A stretch of DNA of 33,068 nt from NCBI GenBank assembly GCA_009776515.1, contig WRNP01000005.1, forward strand, positions 1 through 33,068. Reading direction: 5' to 3'. Both the position numbers and the translations under genes were made by a program. The notes below the pieces were generated by a model. The model saw nothing but the letters and a program-made list of their open reading frames with translations. It was not told where the DNA came from and searched no databases. The stretch is from Dehalococcoidia bacterium (GTDB taxonomy: Bacteria; Chloroflexota; Dehalococcoidia; Dehalococcoidales; UBA1222). Shown here in pieces: positions 1 to 9,628 of the stretch (position 1 is its first letter; every line of letters starts with the position of its first letter).

Positions 1-480
1 CCGCCGACCGAGCCGACGACAACTACGCCTACCATCACGACGACCACCACTACAACTCCGACTAGAACGGATGACCCAAGGGATACGATACCGCCATCAT
101 CTCTTACCACGCCCACTACAACCCCACCAGCGCCTCCATCAACAGCAGGTGGGGACTGGGCCCTCCTTAACCTCATTTTGGCCATCCTGGGAGCTCTCCT
201 GGCCATAGGAGCCATCATCCGTGCTTTCTTCTGGCATGGTCGGGACGAAGACCGCTATGGTACCGAAGAAAAGAAGACCCGTCTCATTTGGCTGGTCATA
301 GCCGTTGTCCTGGCCATAATAGGTTTCATCGTCTTCTTCTTCACCGAAGATGTGAGTCTCCCAATACGCTTCGTGGATATCTGGACCATTGCCAACGCTG
401 TCATCTTCATCGCCGGTATCATCAGTGTCATACTGGCCTTCAAGCGAGAGGAGAAGGATTTTCAAGTGAACTCTCGTTAG
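1..480 (+). CDS. 3' part of a surface protein truncated by the window edge: Thr/Pro-rich linker plus three-TM C-terminal domain
   Basis: Frame 1 is open from base 1 (PPTEPTTTTPTITTTTTTTPTRTDDP...) through WALLNLILAILGALLAIGAIIRAFFWHG...TEDVSLPIRFVDIWT... to the stop at 478-480. The C-terminal ~98 residues closely match the C-terminus of the RCC1 protein at 22319-26368. Confidence 0.85.
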   Translation, partial: PPTEPTTTTPTITTTTTTTPTRTDDPRDTIPPSSLTTPTTTPPAPPSTAGGDWALLNLILAILGALLAIGAIIRAFFWHGRDEDRYGTEEKKTRLIWLVIAVVLAIIGFIVFFFTEDVSLPIRFVDIWTIANAVIFIAGIISVILAFKREEKDFQVNSR

Positions 481-508
481 GGTGAGATTACCCTAAACTA
501 ATCCCCTC

Positions 509-552
509 AATAGTGCACGGGTCACCATGAATTTGGTGGCTCGTGCACTATT
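509..552. terminator. Long inverted repeat downstream of the 1-480 gene, terminator-like but without a U tract
   Basis: AATAGTGCACGGGTCACC / GGTGGCTCGTGCACTATT: 18-bp stem with two G-T wobbles and an 8-nt loop, 28 nt after the stop codon. Confidence 0.55.
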
Positions 553-795
553 TGCAGGGCGTTCTTTCCTCCCTGCTGGTGGCATAACAGGATTTCCTTA
601 GAAACGTATGCTGAACCAGGTTTGGCAATAAGGGGCGATTGGAGCCCATAGTCCGCCTTACTTAGTCAGCAGGGGTTGCCATTTATCACCTCGGGTGACC
701 GAGAACCTTGATGATCTAATGACTCACCTGATTCATCCAGACATACTCTGTATACTAAAACTATCCACGAAATTCAGGAACGAAACATCTTATGC

Positions 796-801
796 TATAA
801 T
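796..801 (+). promoter_or_regulatory. Putative sigma70-type -10 box (TATAAT) upstream of ftsH
   Basis: TATAAT about 36 nt upstream of the ftsH ATG; the -35 region (ttcagg) is weak. Confidence 0.4.
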
Positions 802-836
802 TAAATCATCCCGGACTCTTGGAGTGAGCAGTTCAC

Positions 837-2771
837 ATGAAGATTGATTGGAAAAGAAGCCTAATAACCTGCGCCATCATCGCTGTGGCGGTGGTGGCGT
901 TTTTTACCCTGGTCCTACCCCCTGAAGAAGCGCTGGACGAAATCCCCATCTCTCAAGTGGTTGCCATGACCAAAGAGCATCGGGTGACCAGTATTGTCAT
1001 CAGCAGTGATGGCGTTACTCTGACCATCACAGATAAGGGTGGTCAAAAATATACCTCTTCTAAAGAATCGGGCGTCAGCATCAATGAATATGGCATGGAT
1101 CTTGCCGATATCAAACTTGTGGCCGAAAAAGCGGGCGGAGTTAATTGGGGCACTATCATCTACTACGTTGTGCCTATACTACTCATGGGAGGGTTGTTCA
1201 TCTTCATTTTAAGCCAAGCTCGTGGTGCTAGCAATCAAGCCCTCTCATTTGGGCGTTCCCGTGCCCGACTTTTTAGCCGAGATAAACCGACGGTGACTTT
1301 TGAGGATGTGGCTGGGGTGGAGGAAGCCAAACAGGATCTGCGTGAAGTGGTGGAGTTCTTGAAATCCCGCGAAAAATTCCAAGCCTTGGGGGCACGCATC
1401 CCCAAGGGCGTACTGCTCACTGGCCCGCCCGGCACGGGCAAGACCCTCTTGGCACGGGCGGTGGCAGGCGAGGCTGGCACACCGTTTTTTTCCATTTCCG
1501 GTTCGGAGTTCATGGAGATGTTCGTAGGCGTGGGCGCTTCCCGGGTCCGCGATCTTTTTGAACAGGCTAAGCGTAACGCCCCCTGTATTATCTTCATTGA
1601 TGAGATCGATGCCGTAGGGCGTGAGCGCGGTACGGGACTGGGCGGCGGACATGATGAGCGCGAGCAAACCCTGAACCAAATATTGGTGGAGATGGATGGT
1701 TTCGATACCAATACCAGTGTTATCGTCATGGCGGCTACCAACCGCCCGGATGTCTTGGACCCGGCACTTTTACGCCCAGGGCGTTTCGACCGGCGCGTGG
1801 TTCTGGATGCCCCTGATATCAGCGGGCGCGTTGCCATCCTTAAGGTGCATGTCAGGGGCAAGCCCCTGGACGGAAATGTCAACCTTGAAGTCATCGCCAA
1901 GCTTACGGCCGGTTTCTCCGGAGCTGACCTGGCCAATCTGGTCAATGAGGCGGCTATTTTGGCTGCCCGGCGCAATAAGAAAGTTATCGAGATGTCGGAA
2001 CTGGAGGAGTCCATTGACAGGGTCTTGCTTGGCCCAGAGCGCAAGAGTCGACGCATGACCGATGAGGAAAAGCGACTAGGGGCTTACCATGAGGCTGGCC
2101 ATGCTTTGGTAGGGCATCTTTCCAAACACCTAGAACCGGTGCGCAAGGTGTCCATCATCCCGCGCGGCATGGCAGGTGGTTACACCAAGTCGCTTAGGGA
2201 GGATAAGAAGTATCTCACCTTGTCCTATCTCAAGGATGAATTGGCGATGTTTTTAGGCGGGCGTTCCGCAGAGGAGTTGGTCTTCGGCGAGATCTCGACC
2301 GGTGCTTCCTCTGATATCAAGCAGGCAACCGACTACGCCAAGCGCATGGTGGTAAGTTGGGGCATGAGTAAAGAACTAGGGCCTCGCACTTTTGGTCAAA
2401 AGGAAGAGATGGTATTCTTGGGACGAGAGATATCTGAGCAGCGGGACTACGGAGAGGCGGTGGCCGACCAGATTGATGCTGAGGTCAATCGCATCATTCA
2501 GGAGGCTTATCAGACAGCCATAGGGTTGCTGACTGAAAACCGCGCCAAACTGGAACAGCTGGCCCAAGCGCTTCTTTCCAGAGAAACCTTGGAGGGGGAT
2601 GAGTTGGACAAGGTCTTTGACGAGCCTCCGCCGGCAATGACACCTGAGGATACAATGGCGTCACCCTCATCTGTAGCGGTCCAGACTGAGCATAAAGCGC
2701 GCACGAAACGGCGGGCTGTCCCATCTTTGCCCGATATAGCGCCGCCGCGGCAAGCGCCGCAACCATCATAG
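837..2771 (+). CDS. ftsH: ATP-dependent zinc metalloprotease FtsH
   Basis: 644 aa with N-terminal TM segments, Walker [15 protein letters not shown] region ([20 protein letters not shown]) and zinc protease motif HEAGH. Confidence 0.97.
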   Translation: MKIDWKRSLITCAIIAVAVVAFFTLVLPPEEALDEIPISQVVAMTKEHRVTSIVISSDGVTLTITDKGGQKYTSSKESGVSINEYGMDLADIKLVAEKAGGVNWGTIIYYVVPILLMGGLFIFILSQARGASNQALSFGRSRARLFSRDKPTVTFEDVAGVEEAKQDLREVVEFLKSREKFQALGARIPKGVLLTGPPGTGKTLLARAVAGEAGTPFFSISGSEFMEMFVGVGASRVRDLFEQAKRNAPCIIFIDEIDAVGRERGTGLGGGHDEREQTLNQILVEMDGFDTNTSVIVMAATNRPDVLDPALLRPGRFDRRVVLDAPDISGRVAILKVHVRGKPLDGNVNLEVIAKLTAGFSGADLANLVNEAAILAARRNKKVIEMSELEESIDRVLLGPERKSRRMTDEEKRLGAYHEAGHALVGHLSKHLEPVRKVSIIPRGMAGGYTKSLREDKKYLTLSYLKDELAMFLGGRSAEELVFGEISTGASSDIKQATDYAKRMVVSWGMSKELGPRTFGQKEEMVFLGREISEQRDYGEAVADQIDAEVNRIIQEAYQTAIGLLTENRAKLEQLAQALLSRETLEGDELDKVFDEPPPAMTPEDTMASPSSVAVQTEHKARTKRRAVPSLPDIAPPRQAPQPS

Positions 2772-2784
2772 AGCTTTTCCAATC

Positions 2785-2834
2785 TTAAGAATGAGACCTG
2801 CCCCCAGATATGATAGGGCAGGTCTCATTCTTAA
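2785..2834. terminator. Perfect 19-bp inverted repeat between convergent genes, probable bidirectional terminator
   Basis: TTAAGAATGAGACCTGCCC-(12 nt)-GGGCAGGTCTCATTCTTAA between the ftsH stop and the stop of the convergent polyprenyl synthase; no U tract on either side. Confidence 0.6.
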
Positions 2835-2945
2835 AGGCTTGTTGCTACACAGCAGCGCCAGTATTGACACAACAGCAGTATCGTATTCACAGTATCGGGG
2901 AGGAGTGGCGGTTTCTGGAGATCTATGTTTAGCTTTGCTTTCCTT

Positions 2946-3914
2946 TTATATCTTCCGGAGCAATACATAATCCGCTAGGCAATACAGGGCTTCGCGGGCA
3001 GGTTTGGCGGGCAAATTGAGCAGGTTGGCTGTGGCGCGTTGGGTATATTTTGCGGCTTCCTGATAGCACTCGTCGATAATGCTTGAACCGCGCACTATCT
3101 CAAGCGCTCGCTGTATGTTGACCGCGATATCTTCGCGGGCGATGATCTTATCAATGGGATTGTCGTGTGGGTAGCGCTCGACAATTTTCATGGCGGGCAG
3201 GGTCACTGTGCCCTGCGCCAGATCCGCACCTACCGGTTTGCCCACCTCGGCCTCGGTGCCGATATAGTCCAGAATATCGTCCACAATCTGGAAAGCGATG
3301 CCCAGATTATAGCCATAGTCGCTTAAGATTTGCACGGCCTCCTCTGGGGCGTCGCTCAGCACTGCCCCAGATTCGGTTGCCAGGGTGAACAGGGCGGCAG
3401 TCTTGGCGGCAATGCGCTCAATGTACTGTTCATAGCTTTGGGGCAGCTTGAAAGCACTGAAAGCCTGCTTGATTTCGCCGCGAGCTATGACACCTAGAGT
3501 GCGGGAAAATATTTTAACGGCGCGAATACTGCCGGTATTGGCTGCCGTTTCACCGGCGTGGGCAAAGAGAAAGTCCCCCAAAAGAATGGCGAGGTCCACG
3601 CCCCAGACAAAATTGATGGTCGGTCGGCCGCGGCGCATGTCGGCAGAGTCGATGGCATCATCGTGTACTAAAGTGGCGATGTGCATAAACTCGGAGGAGG
3701 CCGCCATGGCCTGGTGGCGCTCCTTGCGGTAGCTATAGAGAGAACCTGCCAGAAGAGTTAGTGTGGGACGAACCATTTTGCCGCCCACCAAGATTTGTTG
3801 TAGCATACGTTGCATTTCCGGGAAATCTTGCTGAGAGTCGATAAGGCGACGAAATTCTGCCTCTACACTGTTCAGGCCGGGTTGGATGAGGGTGTAGACT
3901 TGATTAAGATCCAT
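2946..3914 (-). CDS. Polyprenyl diphosphate synthase (IspA/IspB/HepT-type trans-isoprenyl synthase)
   Basis: 322 aa with Asp-rich motifs LVHDDAIDSADMRRGRPT and FQIVDDILDY. Confidence 0.93.
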   Translation of the reverse strand: MDLNQVYTLIQPGLNSVEAEFRRLIDSQQDFPEMQRMLQQILVGGKMVRPTLTLLAGSLYSYRKERHQAMAASSEFMHIATLVHDDAIDSADMRRGRPTINFVWGVDLAILLGDFLFAHAGETAANTGSIRAVKIFSRTLGVIARGEIKQAFSAFKLPQSYEQYIERIAAKTAALFTLATESGAVLSDAPEEAVQILSDYGYNLGIAFQIVDDILDYIGTEAEVGKPVGADLAQGTVTLPAMKIVERYPHDNPIDKIIAREDIAVNIQRALEIVRGSSIIDECYQEAAKYTQRATANLLNLPAKPAREALYCLADYVLLRKI

Positions 3915-5577
3915 ATATACCCATGCGCTCCTGTTCCGCGGCGACTACGCCTTCCTCCAATTTGGCAAAGAGAATATGGGGTGGCTTGAGGGCTTGGCCG
4001 GCGGCAGGTATCACCAGGCGCCAGCCAGCTTTAGATACGGCTCCATCGAAGCCGAGGTATTCATGCAGGCGCTGAGAGCTGTGCGGCAGGAATGGGTAGA
4101 AGATCGTCTTTAAGGCGGAGATAACGCCGATGGCGGTATAAAGTGAGGTGGCAGCGGATGCGGCGTCATCTTTAATGGCTTTCCAGGGAGCCTTATCATC
4201 TAGATAACGGTTGGCAGCTTGGGCTAAGAACAGGGCTTCTTTGATAGCTTCTTTAAAGCGGCATCCTTCCAAGAAGCGGCCTACCATAATGACGGTGGTT
4301 TCTGCCTTGGCAAGAAGAGCCTCGCTGTCGGAGTCTAATGTTTCTGGCGTGGGCACCGCACCATTAAAACGTGTATAGGTAAAGCTCAATACCCGTTGCA
4401 CTAGGTTGCCATAGGTAGCAACCAGCTCGTCATTGTTACGCCGCACGAATTCCCGCCAGGAAAAGTCAGCATCTGAGCTCTCGGGCATATTAACCGACAG
4501 CAGATAGCGTAACGGATCAGCCTCGTAGCGGGACAAGAAATCATGCACCCAGATGGCCAAATTACGGCTTTTGGAGAACTTTTGTGATTCGATAGTGAGG
4601 AATTCATTGGCCGGGACATCATAGGGCAACCCCAAACTGCCGTAGCCCATGAGTATGGCAGGCCAGACGATGGTATGAAAGGGAATGTTGTCCTTGCCGA
4701 TAAAATAATAAGCCTGCGCCTGGCCATCATGCCAGAAATTCTGCCAGGCATCGGGGGTGCCCTGACTTTTAGCCCATTCGATGGCGGCAGAGAGGTAGCC
4801 AATGACGGCTTCGAACCACACATAGAGGCTTTTGCCAGGATAGCCGGGCAGCGGTAATGGGATGCCCCAGTCGATGTCGCGGGTGATAGCCCGATCTAGC
4901 AGTCCCTCCTCAAGATAGCGCTGGGTGAAGCGCCGCACGTTCACTCGCCAGTGTTCCTTAGTCTTCACCCAGGCGAGCAGGTCATCCTGGAAAGCGGAGA
5001 GTCTGAGGAAGAAGTGCTCCGATTCGCGGTAGATTGGGGTGGCGTGACAGAGCTTGCACTGGGCTTTGATAAGTTCGCTGGGGTTCATGGGCTTGCCGCA
5101 CTGTTCGCATTGATCACCGCGTGCCCCGGGAGACTGACAGATAGGGCAGGTGCCCTCCACATAACGATCGGGCAAGTGGCGCTGACATATTTCGCAGTAT
5201 GGCTGAGTGACCGCCTGTTTATAGACGAGCCCCTTGTCTAAAAGCTCAAGGAAGATATTTTGGGAGACGCGGGTGTGGTTTTCAGTACCGGTGGTCGTGA
5301 AAAGATCCCAGGAAATACCCAGCTTCTGCCAGTCTTCTAAGAAAAGTGCGTGGAAATGCTGAGCGATTTCGGCTGGGGTTTTGCCCTCTTGTTCGGCTCG
5401 GATGGCCACTGGCGTGCCGTGGATGTCGGAGCCAGATATCATCAGTACCTCATTGCCCATAGCGCGGTGGTAACGGGCGAAGATATCGGCGGGCAGATAG
5501 GCCCCAGCCACGTGTCCCAGATGCAGGCGCGAGTTGGCATATGGCCAAGCCACGCATATTAAGATACGCTCAGACAT
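3904..5577 (-). CDS. metG: Methionyl-tRNA synthetase
   Basis: 557 aa; HLGH signature (RLHLGHVAGAYLPADIFARYHR), two Cys-x2-Cys knuckle pairs, KFSKS motif. Overlaps the downstream synthase start by 11 nt. Confidence 0.96.
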   Translation of the reverse strand: MSERILICVAWPYANSRLHLGHVAGAYLPADIFARYHRAMGNEVLMISGSDIHGTPVAIRAEQEGKTPAEIAQHFHALFLEDWQKLGISWDLFTTTGTENHTRVSQNIFLELLDKGLVYKQAVTQPYCEICQRHLPDRYVEGTCPICQSPGARGDQCEQCGKPMNPSELIKAQCKLCHATPIYRESEHFFLRLSAFQDDLLAWVKTKEHWRVNVRRFTQRYLEEGLLDRAITRDIDWGIPLPLPGYPGKSLYVWFEAVIGYLSAAIEWAKSQGTPDAWQNFWHDGQAQAYYFIGKDNIPFHTIVWPAILMGYGSLGLPYDVPANEFLTIESQKFSKSRNLAIWVHDFLSRYEADPLRYLLSVNMPESSDADFSWREFVRRNNDELVATYGNLVQRVLSFTYTRFNGAVPTPETLDSDSEALLAKAETTVIMVGRFLEGCRFKEAIKEALFLAQAANRYLDDKAPWKAIKDDAASAATSLYTAIGVISALKTIFYPFLPHSSQRLHEYLGFDGAVSKAGWRLVIPAAGQALKPPHILFAKLEEGVVAAEQERMGIYGS

Positions 5578-5633
5578 AGGGCTTAATGTAGCATAAACCG
5601 ACGGAAAGGACCAGAGTGGGCAGTGACGTGCGG

Positions 5634-5894
5634 TTACGTCTGGGGCTCGGCCGCTACTTCGAGAACCTCGGTTTCCGGCAGGAAAGTTAGCACCATTTCG
5701 CCCTTGGTCTCACGGTGGTGGGCATAGCCCTTTTTTAGGGCATCATCGACGCAGTATCTCACCGATTTACCGCCGGAGTTAACCTCTTTGCCATGCCCGT
5801 CTTCGTCTACCACGAGGTACCTTTTGGGGTAGGGGATGACCTGCCCGCAAATATCACATTTGACTTGACCCACGGAAATACAACCACGACGCAT
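5634..5894 (-). CDS. Small conserved-looking hypothetical protein with a CxxC putative metal site
   Basis: ORF 5634-5906; the ATG at 5894 (MRRGCISVGQVKCDICGQVIPYPKRY...) is used here. AAAGGAGC lies upstream; an in-frame TTG at 5906 is an alternative start. Confidence 0.65.
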   Translation of the reverse strand: MRRGCISVGQVKCDICGQVIPYPKRYLVVDEDGHGKEVNSGGKSVRYCVDDALKKGYAHHRETKGEMVLTFLPETEVLEVAAEPQT

Positions 5895-5938
5895 TGTTTT
5901 GCTCAAGCTCCTTTATATCGTTTGGTGTCTTATTTTGC

Positions 5939-6754
5939 CTATTTTGTTTCAAGCCACAGCCTGTACAGATCCTTGCGAGACAGCCCGCTGACTGCGGCGA
6001 TCTCGGTCACAGCATCTTTGACGCTTCGCCCTGCACCGATCAGCTCCTTTATCTTGGCGCTCAATTGAGTGTGGGGCACATATCCAGTGCCCGGCTCGGC
6101 GCCGGCGATTACCAGAGTGAACTCACCGCGCGGAGCACTAAAATAACTCAGAGCCTCCGTAGCTGTGCCGCGGAAGACCTCTTCGTGTATCTTTGTCAAC
6201 TCCCGACATACGGCAAGGCGACGGTTGCCCAACACGGATATTATATCACGTAAGGCCTCGTTTAGGCGATGTGGCGCTTCGTAGGCGACCAGAGTGGCCG
6301 TCTGACCAAGGGCGTCCTCCAAGAATTTGCGACGGGCGTTTCCCCGACGGGGCAGAAAGCCCAAGTAGTGGAAGCGATCGGTGGGCAGTCCGGATACGGC
6401 GACGGCGGTAACGGCTGCAGACGGACCGGGCACGGGGATAACGGAGAACCCCAAACGCTGGGCTGCTACGACAAGCTCGTAACCCGGATCGGAGATACCC
6501 GGCATGCCGGCCTCAGAAACCAGGGCCACATCGCCACCCTCAAGCGCTTGGAGCAAGTGGTCCAGCTTGGCGCTTTTGTTGTGCTCAAAATAGCTGATAA
6601 GGGGGGTGCGGATGCCGAAGTGGGTGAGCAGGCATCGGGTGGTGCGTGTGTCCTCAGAGGCGATTAAGGAGACCTCTTTCAAAACGCGAATGGCCCGGAG
6701 CGATATGTCCTCCAGGTTACCGATGGGGGTGCCCACCACGTATAGAGATGGCAT
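5939..6754 (-). CDS. rsmI: 16S rRNA (cytidine-2'-O)-methyltransferase RsmI
   Basis: 271 aa; starts MPSLYVVGTPIGNLEDISLRA, with SEDTRTTRCLL and EAGMPGISDPGYELV, typical of the SAM-dependent RsmI family. Confidence 0.95.
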   Translation of the reverse strand: MPSLYVVGTPIGNLEDISLRAIRVLKEVSLIASEDTRTTRCLLTHFGIRTPLISYFEHNKSAKLDHLLQALEGGDVALVSEAGMPGISDPGYELVVAAQRLGFSVIPVPGPSAAVTAVAVSGLPTDRFHYLGFLPRRGNARRKFLEDALGQTATLVAYEAPHRLNEALRDIISVLGNRRLAVCRELTKIHEEVFRGTATEALSYFSAPRGEFTLVIAGAEPGTGYVPHTQLSAKIKELIGAGRSVKDAVTEIAAVSGLSRKDLYRLWLETK

Positions 6755-6789
6755 AGCTTAGTTTAGCACAAAGGGTAGGCGGCGGTGGT

Positions 6790-8634
6790 TTAGATACACT
6801 CTTTAATTTTCCGAGCGAGGGCAGCATTGAAAAGGGGCTGGGCAGCGATTTCGTCAACCGTAGCCTCCCTAAGGCGTGCTACTGAGCCGAAGTTCTTGAG
6901 AAGGGCTTTTTTGCGGCGAGGGCCAATGCCTGGTACGTTGTCCAGGGTGGAAGCGAAAGTCTGGCGTTTACGGAGGTTGGTATGGTAGCCCAAGGCGAAG
7001 CGATGAGCCTCGTCACGTACACGTTGGAGGAGCTGGCGACCAGGAGAACTTGCGCTTAAGCGAATGGGCTGAGCCAGACCGGGCACAAAAATCTCCTCAT
7101 GCTCCTTGGCCAAACTGGCTACGGGGACCATCGAGGCCTCAACGGCCTCAAGGGCGGTGCAGGCCGACCTCAACTGCCCCTTGCCGCCGTCGATAAGCAC
7201 CAAACCCGGGAGAGCAGCCCAGTTGCCTTCCCCTTGGCCGTCCTTAGCACGGGCAAAGCGGCGCCTAAGCATTTCCTCCATCATGGCATAATCGTTAGCA
7301 CCCTGTATGGTCTTGATACGGAAGCGGCGGTAATGGGAAGGCCTGGGGCGTCCTTCCTCAAAAACAACCATACTGCCAACGGCAAGCTGCCCCTGGATAT
7401 TGGAGATGTCATAGCCCTCAATGCGCTGGGGAGTTTCTGGTAGCCGTAGTACGGCCTTGAGTTCCTCAAGAGCCTCACCGAGGGCCTGAGGCTGCGAAAG
7501 GTGCTTGATGCGCAGTTGCTCCAAGGCGCGCTGAGCGTTAGTTTGTACCGTTTCCATCAATTCCTTGCGGGGGCCGCGCTTGGGTACGGCCAGTCTCACT
7601 GCTCCGCCGCGCTTTCGTGTGAGCCACTCTTTAATGACACTCTCGCCTTCCGCGGGGTGTTGCAATAGGATCAGTGGCGGGATATTTTGCGAGACGGCAT
7701 AGTATTGCATGACAAAACTGCCCATGGTGGCGGAAGGCTCCTCGGCGTTTGTGCCTTGCAGTAAAAAACCTTCTCGTCCCAGGAGTTTGCCGCCACGGAT
7801 GAAAAATACCTGTACAAATGCCTGATCGCCGTTCTGAACGAAAGCAGCGGCATCGGCATCACCCCGCACGCGGGTTGCGACGCGTTGCCAGGCGACTACC
7901 TCACGCATGGCTTTTATCTGATCGCGCAGTCTGGCGGCTGCTTCGTAGTGCTGGGCCTCCGCGGACTGTTTCATGCGTTTCATGAGTGACTGCTCTAGCC
8001 TTAAATGCTTGCCGTCTAAGAATTGGATGACACCTTGAATAATCTCGCTATACTCCTTGCGTTCCAGCTGTCCGGTACATGGCGCAAGGCAATGGCGCAT
8101 ATCGTATTCCAGGCAAGGGCGCTCTCGGCGTTGGTTGAGGTCGGTATTGCAGGTACGGAAAGGGAAAATACTTTTAGCTACATCCAGCGCTTGGCGGATG
8201 GAATAAGCGCTGGCGAATGGTCCGAAATAGCGTGCGCCATCGCTGGCTACGCAGCGCACCACCTGCACCCGAGGCCAGTCTTCATTCAGGTCTATCTTGA
8301 TGTAGGGGTAGCCCTTATCGTCTTTTAAGCGGATGTTGTATTCGGGCCGAAAGCGCTTGATCAGATTCAGCTCTAGGATGAGGGCTTCTTCTTCAGACCG
8401 GGTAACGTAGAAATCAATATCGTTGATGCGGCGCACGAGTTGAACTGTTTTTGGCGTAAGATCGCTGTCGTTGAAATACGAGCGGACGCGGCTTCTAAGG
8501 CAACCTGCCTTGCCAACGTAGATGACTTTACCCGCAGCATCTTTCATGAGGTAGACGCCGGGGCTCTCTGGCAGCGAGCTTAGGCGTTCGGTGACGATGG
8601 CCTTAATGGGTGTAGGCATAATGCGTGCAGGCAT
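6790..8634 (-). CDS. uvrC: Excinuclease ABC subunit C
   Basis: GIY-YIG N-terminus (LPESPGVYLMKDAAGKVIYVGKA), UVR region, C-terminal VPGIGPRRKKALLKNFGS HhH. The start is probably M31 (8634) or M36 (8619) of the 644-aa ORF. Confidence 0.95.
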   Translation of the reverse strand: MPARIMPTPIKAIVTERLSSLPESPGVYLMKDAAGKVIYVGKAGCLRSRVRSYFNDSDLTPKTVQLVRRINDIDFYVTRSEEEALILELNLIKRFRPEYNIRLKDDKGYPYIKIDLNEDWPRVQVVRCVASDGARYFGPFASAYSIRQALDVAKSIFPFRTCNTDLNQRRERPCLEYDMRHCLAPCTGQLERKEYSEIIQGVIQFLDGKHLRLEQSLMKRMKQSAEAQHYEAAARLRDQIKAMREVVAWQRVATRVRGDADAAAFVQNGDQAFVQVFFIRGGKLLGREGFLLQGTNAEEPSATMGSFVMQYYAVSQNIPPLILLQHPAEGESVIKEWLTRKRGGAVRLAVPKRGPRKELMETVQTNAQRALEQLRIKHLSQPQALGEALEELKAVLRLPETPQRIEGYDISNIQGQLAVGSMVVFEEGRPRPSHYRRFRIKTIQGANDYAMMEEMLRRRFARAKDGQGEGNWAALPGLVLIDGGKGQLRSACTALEAVEASMVPVASLAKEHEEIFVPGLAQPIRLSASSPGRQLLQRVRDEAHRFALGYHTNLRKRQTFASTLDNVPGIGPRRKKALLKNFGSVARLREATVDEIAAQPLFNAALARKIKECI

Positions 8635-8766
8635 TTTAACATAATTTGCAGCAATGGCTTCCGAACACAAGATGTTGCTACGCCAGATCGGCTGTGGCAA
8701 CGAGGCAAAGGCATGCCACGGCATGGGCAGGCCTCGGCCAGTTCTGCGTTATTAAGCTTTCTGAGA

Positions 8767-9384
8767 CTAGCCTTTTTTGGGCGGGCGTGCTTTTCCTGAT
8801 GCACTCTGCGGCGAGGCCATGGCTCGTATGCGTGTTTCGGCTTCAGCAGCCCGAGCCTGGATGCGCCCCGCAAGATCGGCGGATACGGCCAGAATCTCAC
8901 CAATGGCTGAAGTCGTGAATATACCTAGGCTGGCGATCTCGGCTGCGGCTTGAGATGCCCGATCTGCAGCTTCTTCACCGGCGCGTCGGACCTCTTCGGC
9001 TTTCTCACTAGCCTCGGCAGCCATCTGGCGCAGTGTGTCTATGGCTAACCGTGAGGCTTTATCGGCCTCGTCGGCTTTAGCGGCGGCTTTTTCAGAAGCC
9101 GCGATGGCTGCCCGGGCAATTTGATCCGCTTTATTGGCGGCTTCGGTGGCGGCTCGAGTTGCCTGTTCTGCAGCTTTCTCGCCGGCTGCACGGGCTGCCT
9201 CAGAGGCCTGCGTGGCGGCTATGGCTGCCTCACCTGAGAGCTTAGCGGCGGCTTCGGCACGACGGGCGGCCTCCGTGGCTTCGCCTATGGCGGCTTCCAT
9301 CTCATCCAGGATCTGGGGGAGGGGTTTGGTTAAAATCTTAGAGCGGCGTACTTCTTTGTTTTCGGACTCGGTGTTTGCGGGCAT
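8767..9384 (-). CDS. Ala-rich predicted coiled-coil / amphipathic-helix protein of unknown function
   Basis: ATG at 9384 with AGGAGGAG just upstream. Sequence dominated by Ala/Glu/Lys/Arg (EAARRAEAAAKLSGEAAIAATQASEAARAAGEKAAEQATRAATEAANKAD...), ending in a basic tail KARPPKKG. Confidence 0.75.
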   Translation of the reverse strand: MPANTESENKEVRRSKILTKPLPQILDEMEAAIGEATEAARRAEAAAKLSGEAAIAATQASEAARAAGEKAAEQATRAATEAANKADQIARAAIAASEKAAAKADEADKASRLAIDTLRQMAAEASEKAEEVRRAGEEAADRASQAAAEIASLGIFTTSAIGEILAVSADLAGRIQARAAEAETRIRAMASPQSASGKARPPKKG

Positions 9385-9533
9385 TCTTCTCCTCCTAATT
9401 CCCAATCAAATTATAGCACTTCCCCTTTTTTTCAAAACCGAGCCATACAATAGTGGAACAAACTCGGCTTAAAATGTTGCCCTTCTGCGGTAGAAAATTT
9501 TGACCATTCCGGCTTAGCGGTAGCCATAAAGGC

Positions 9534-9561
9534 TTGCAATACATCGGAGTTATGTTAAAAT
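9534..9561 (+). promoter_or_regulatory. Putative sigma70-type promoter for the recombinase gene
   Basis: TTGCAA - 16 nt - TAAAAT, about 70 nt upstream of the GTG start. Confidence 0.4.
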
Positions 9562-9628
9562 ATGGGTCAGTTTTGCATTCCCCCGACTAAGCTAGGCCAA
9601 TGTTCGGGGAGACCAAAAGGAGTGAAAA

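Noticed and set aside
139-465. 108-aa minus-strand acidic ORF
   Set aside because: Antisense to the conserved 3-TM domain, which is supported by its paralogue at 26026-26365.
1235-2056. 273-aa minus-strand ORF in the track
   Set aside because: Lies entirely antisense to the ftsH AAA domain; low-complexity Ser/Arg/Pro composition typical of a shadow ORF.
8695-8740. Imperfect inverted repeat (TGGC..CGAGGC...CATGCC / GGCATG...GCCTCGGCCA) between the Ala-rich ORF and uvrC
   Set aside because: Interrupted stem with an almost absent loop; too weak to annotate as a terminator.
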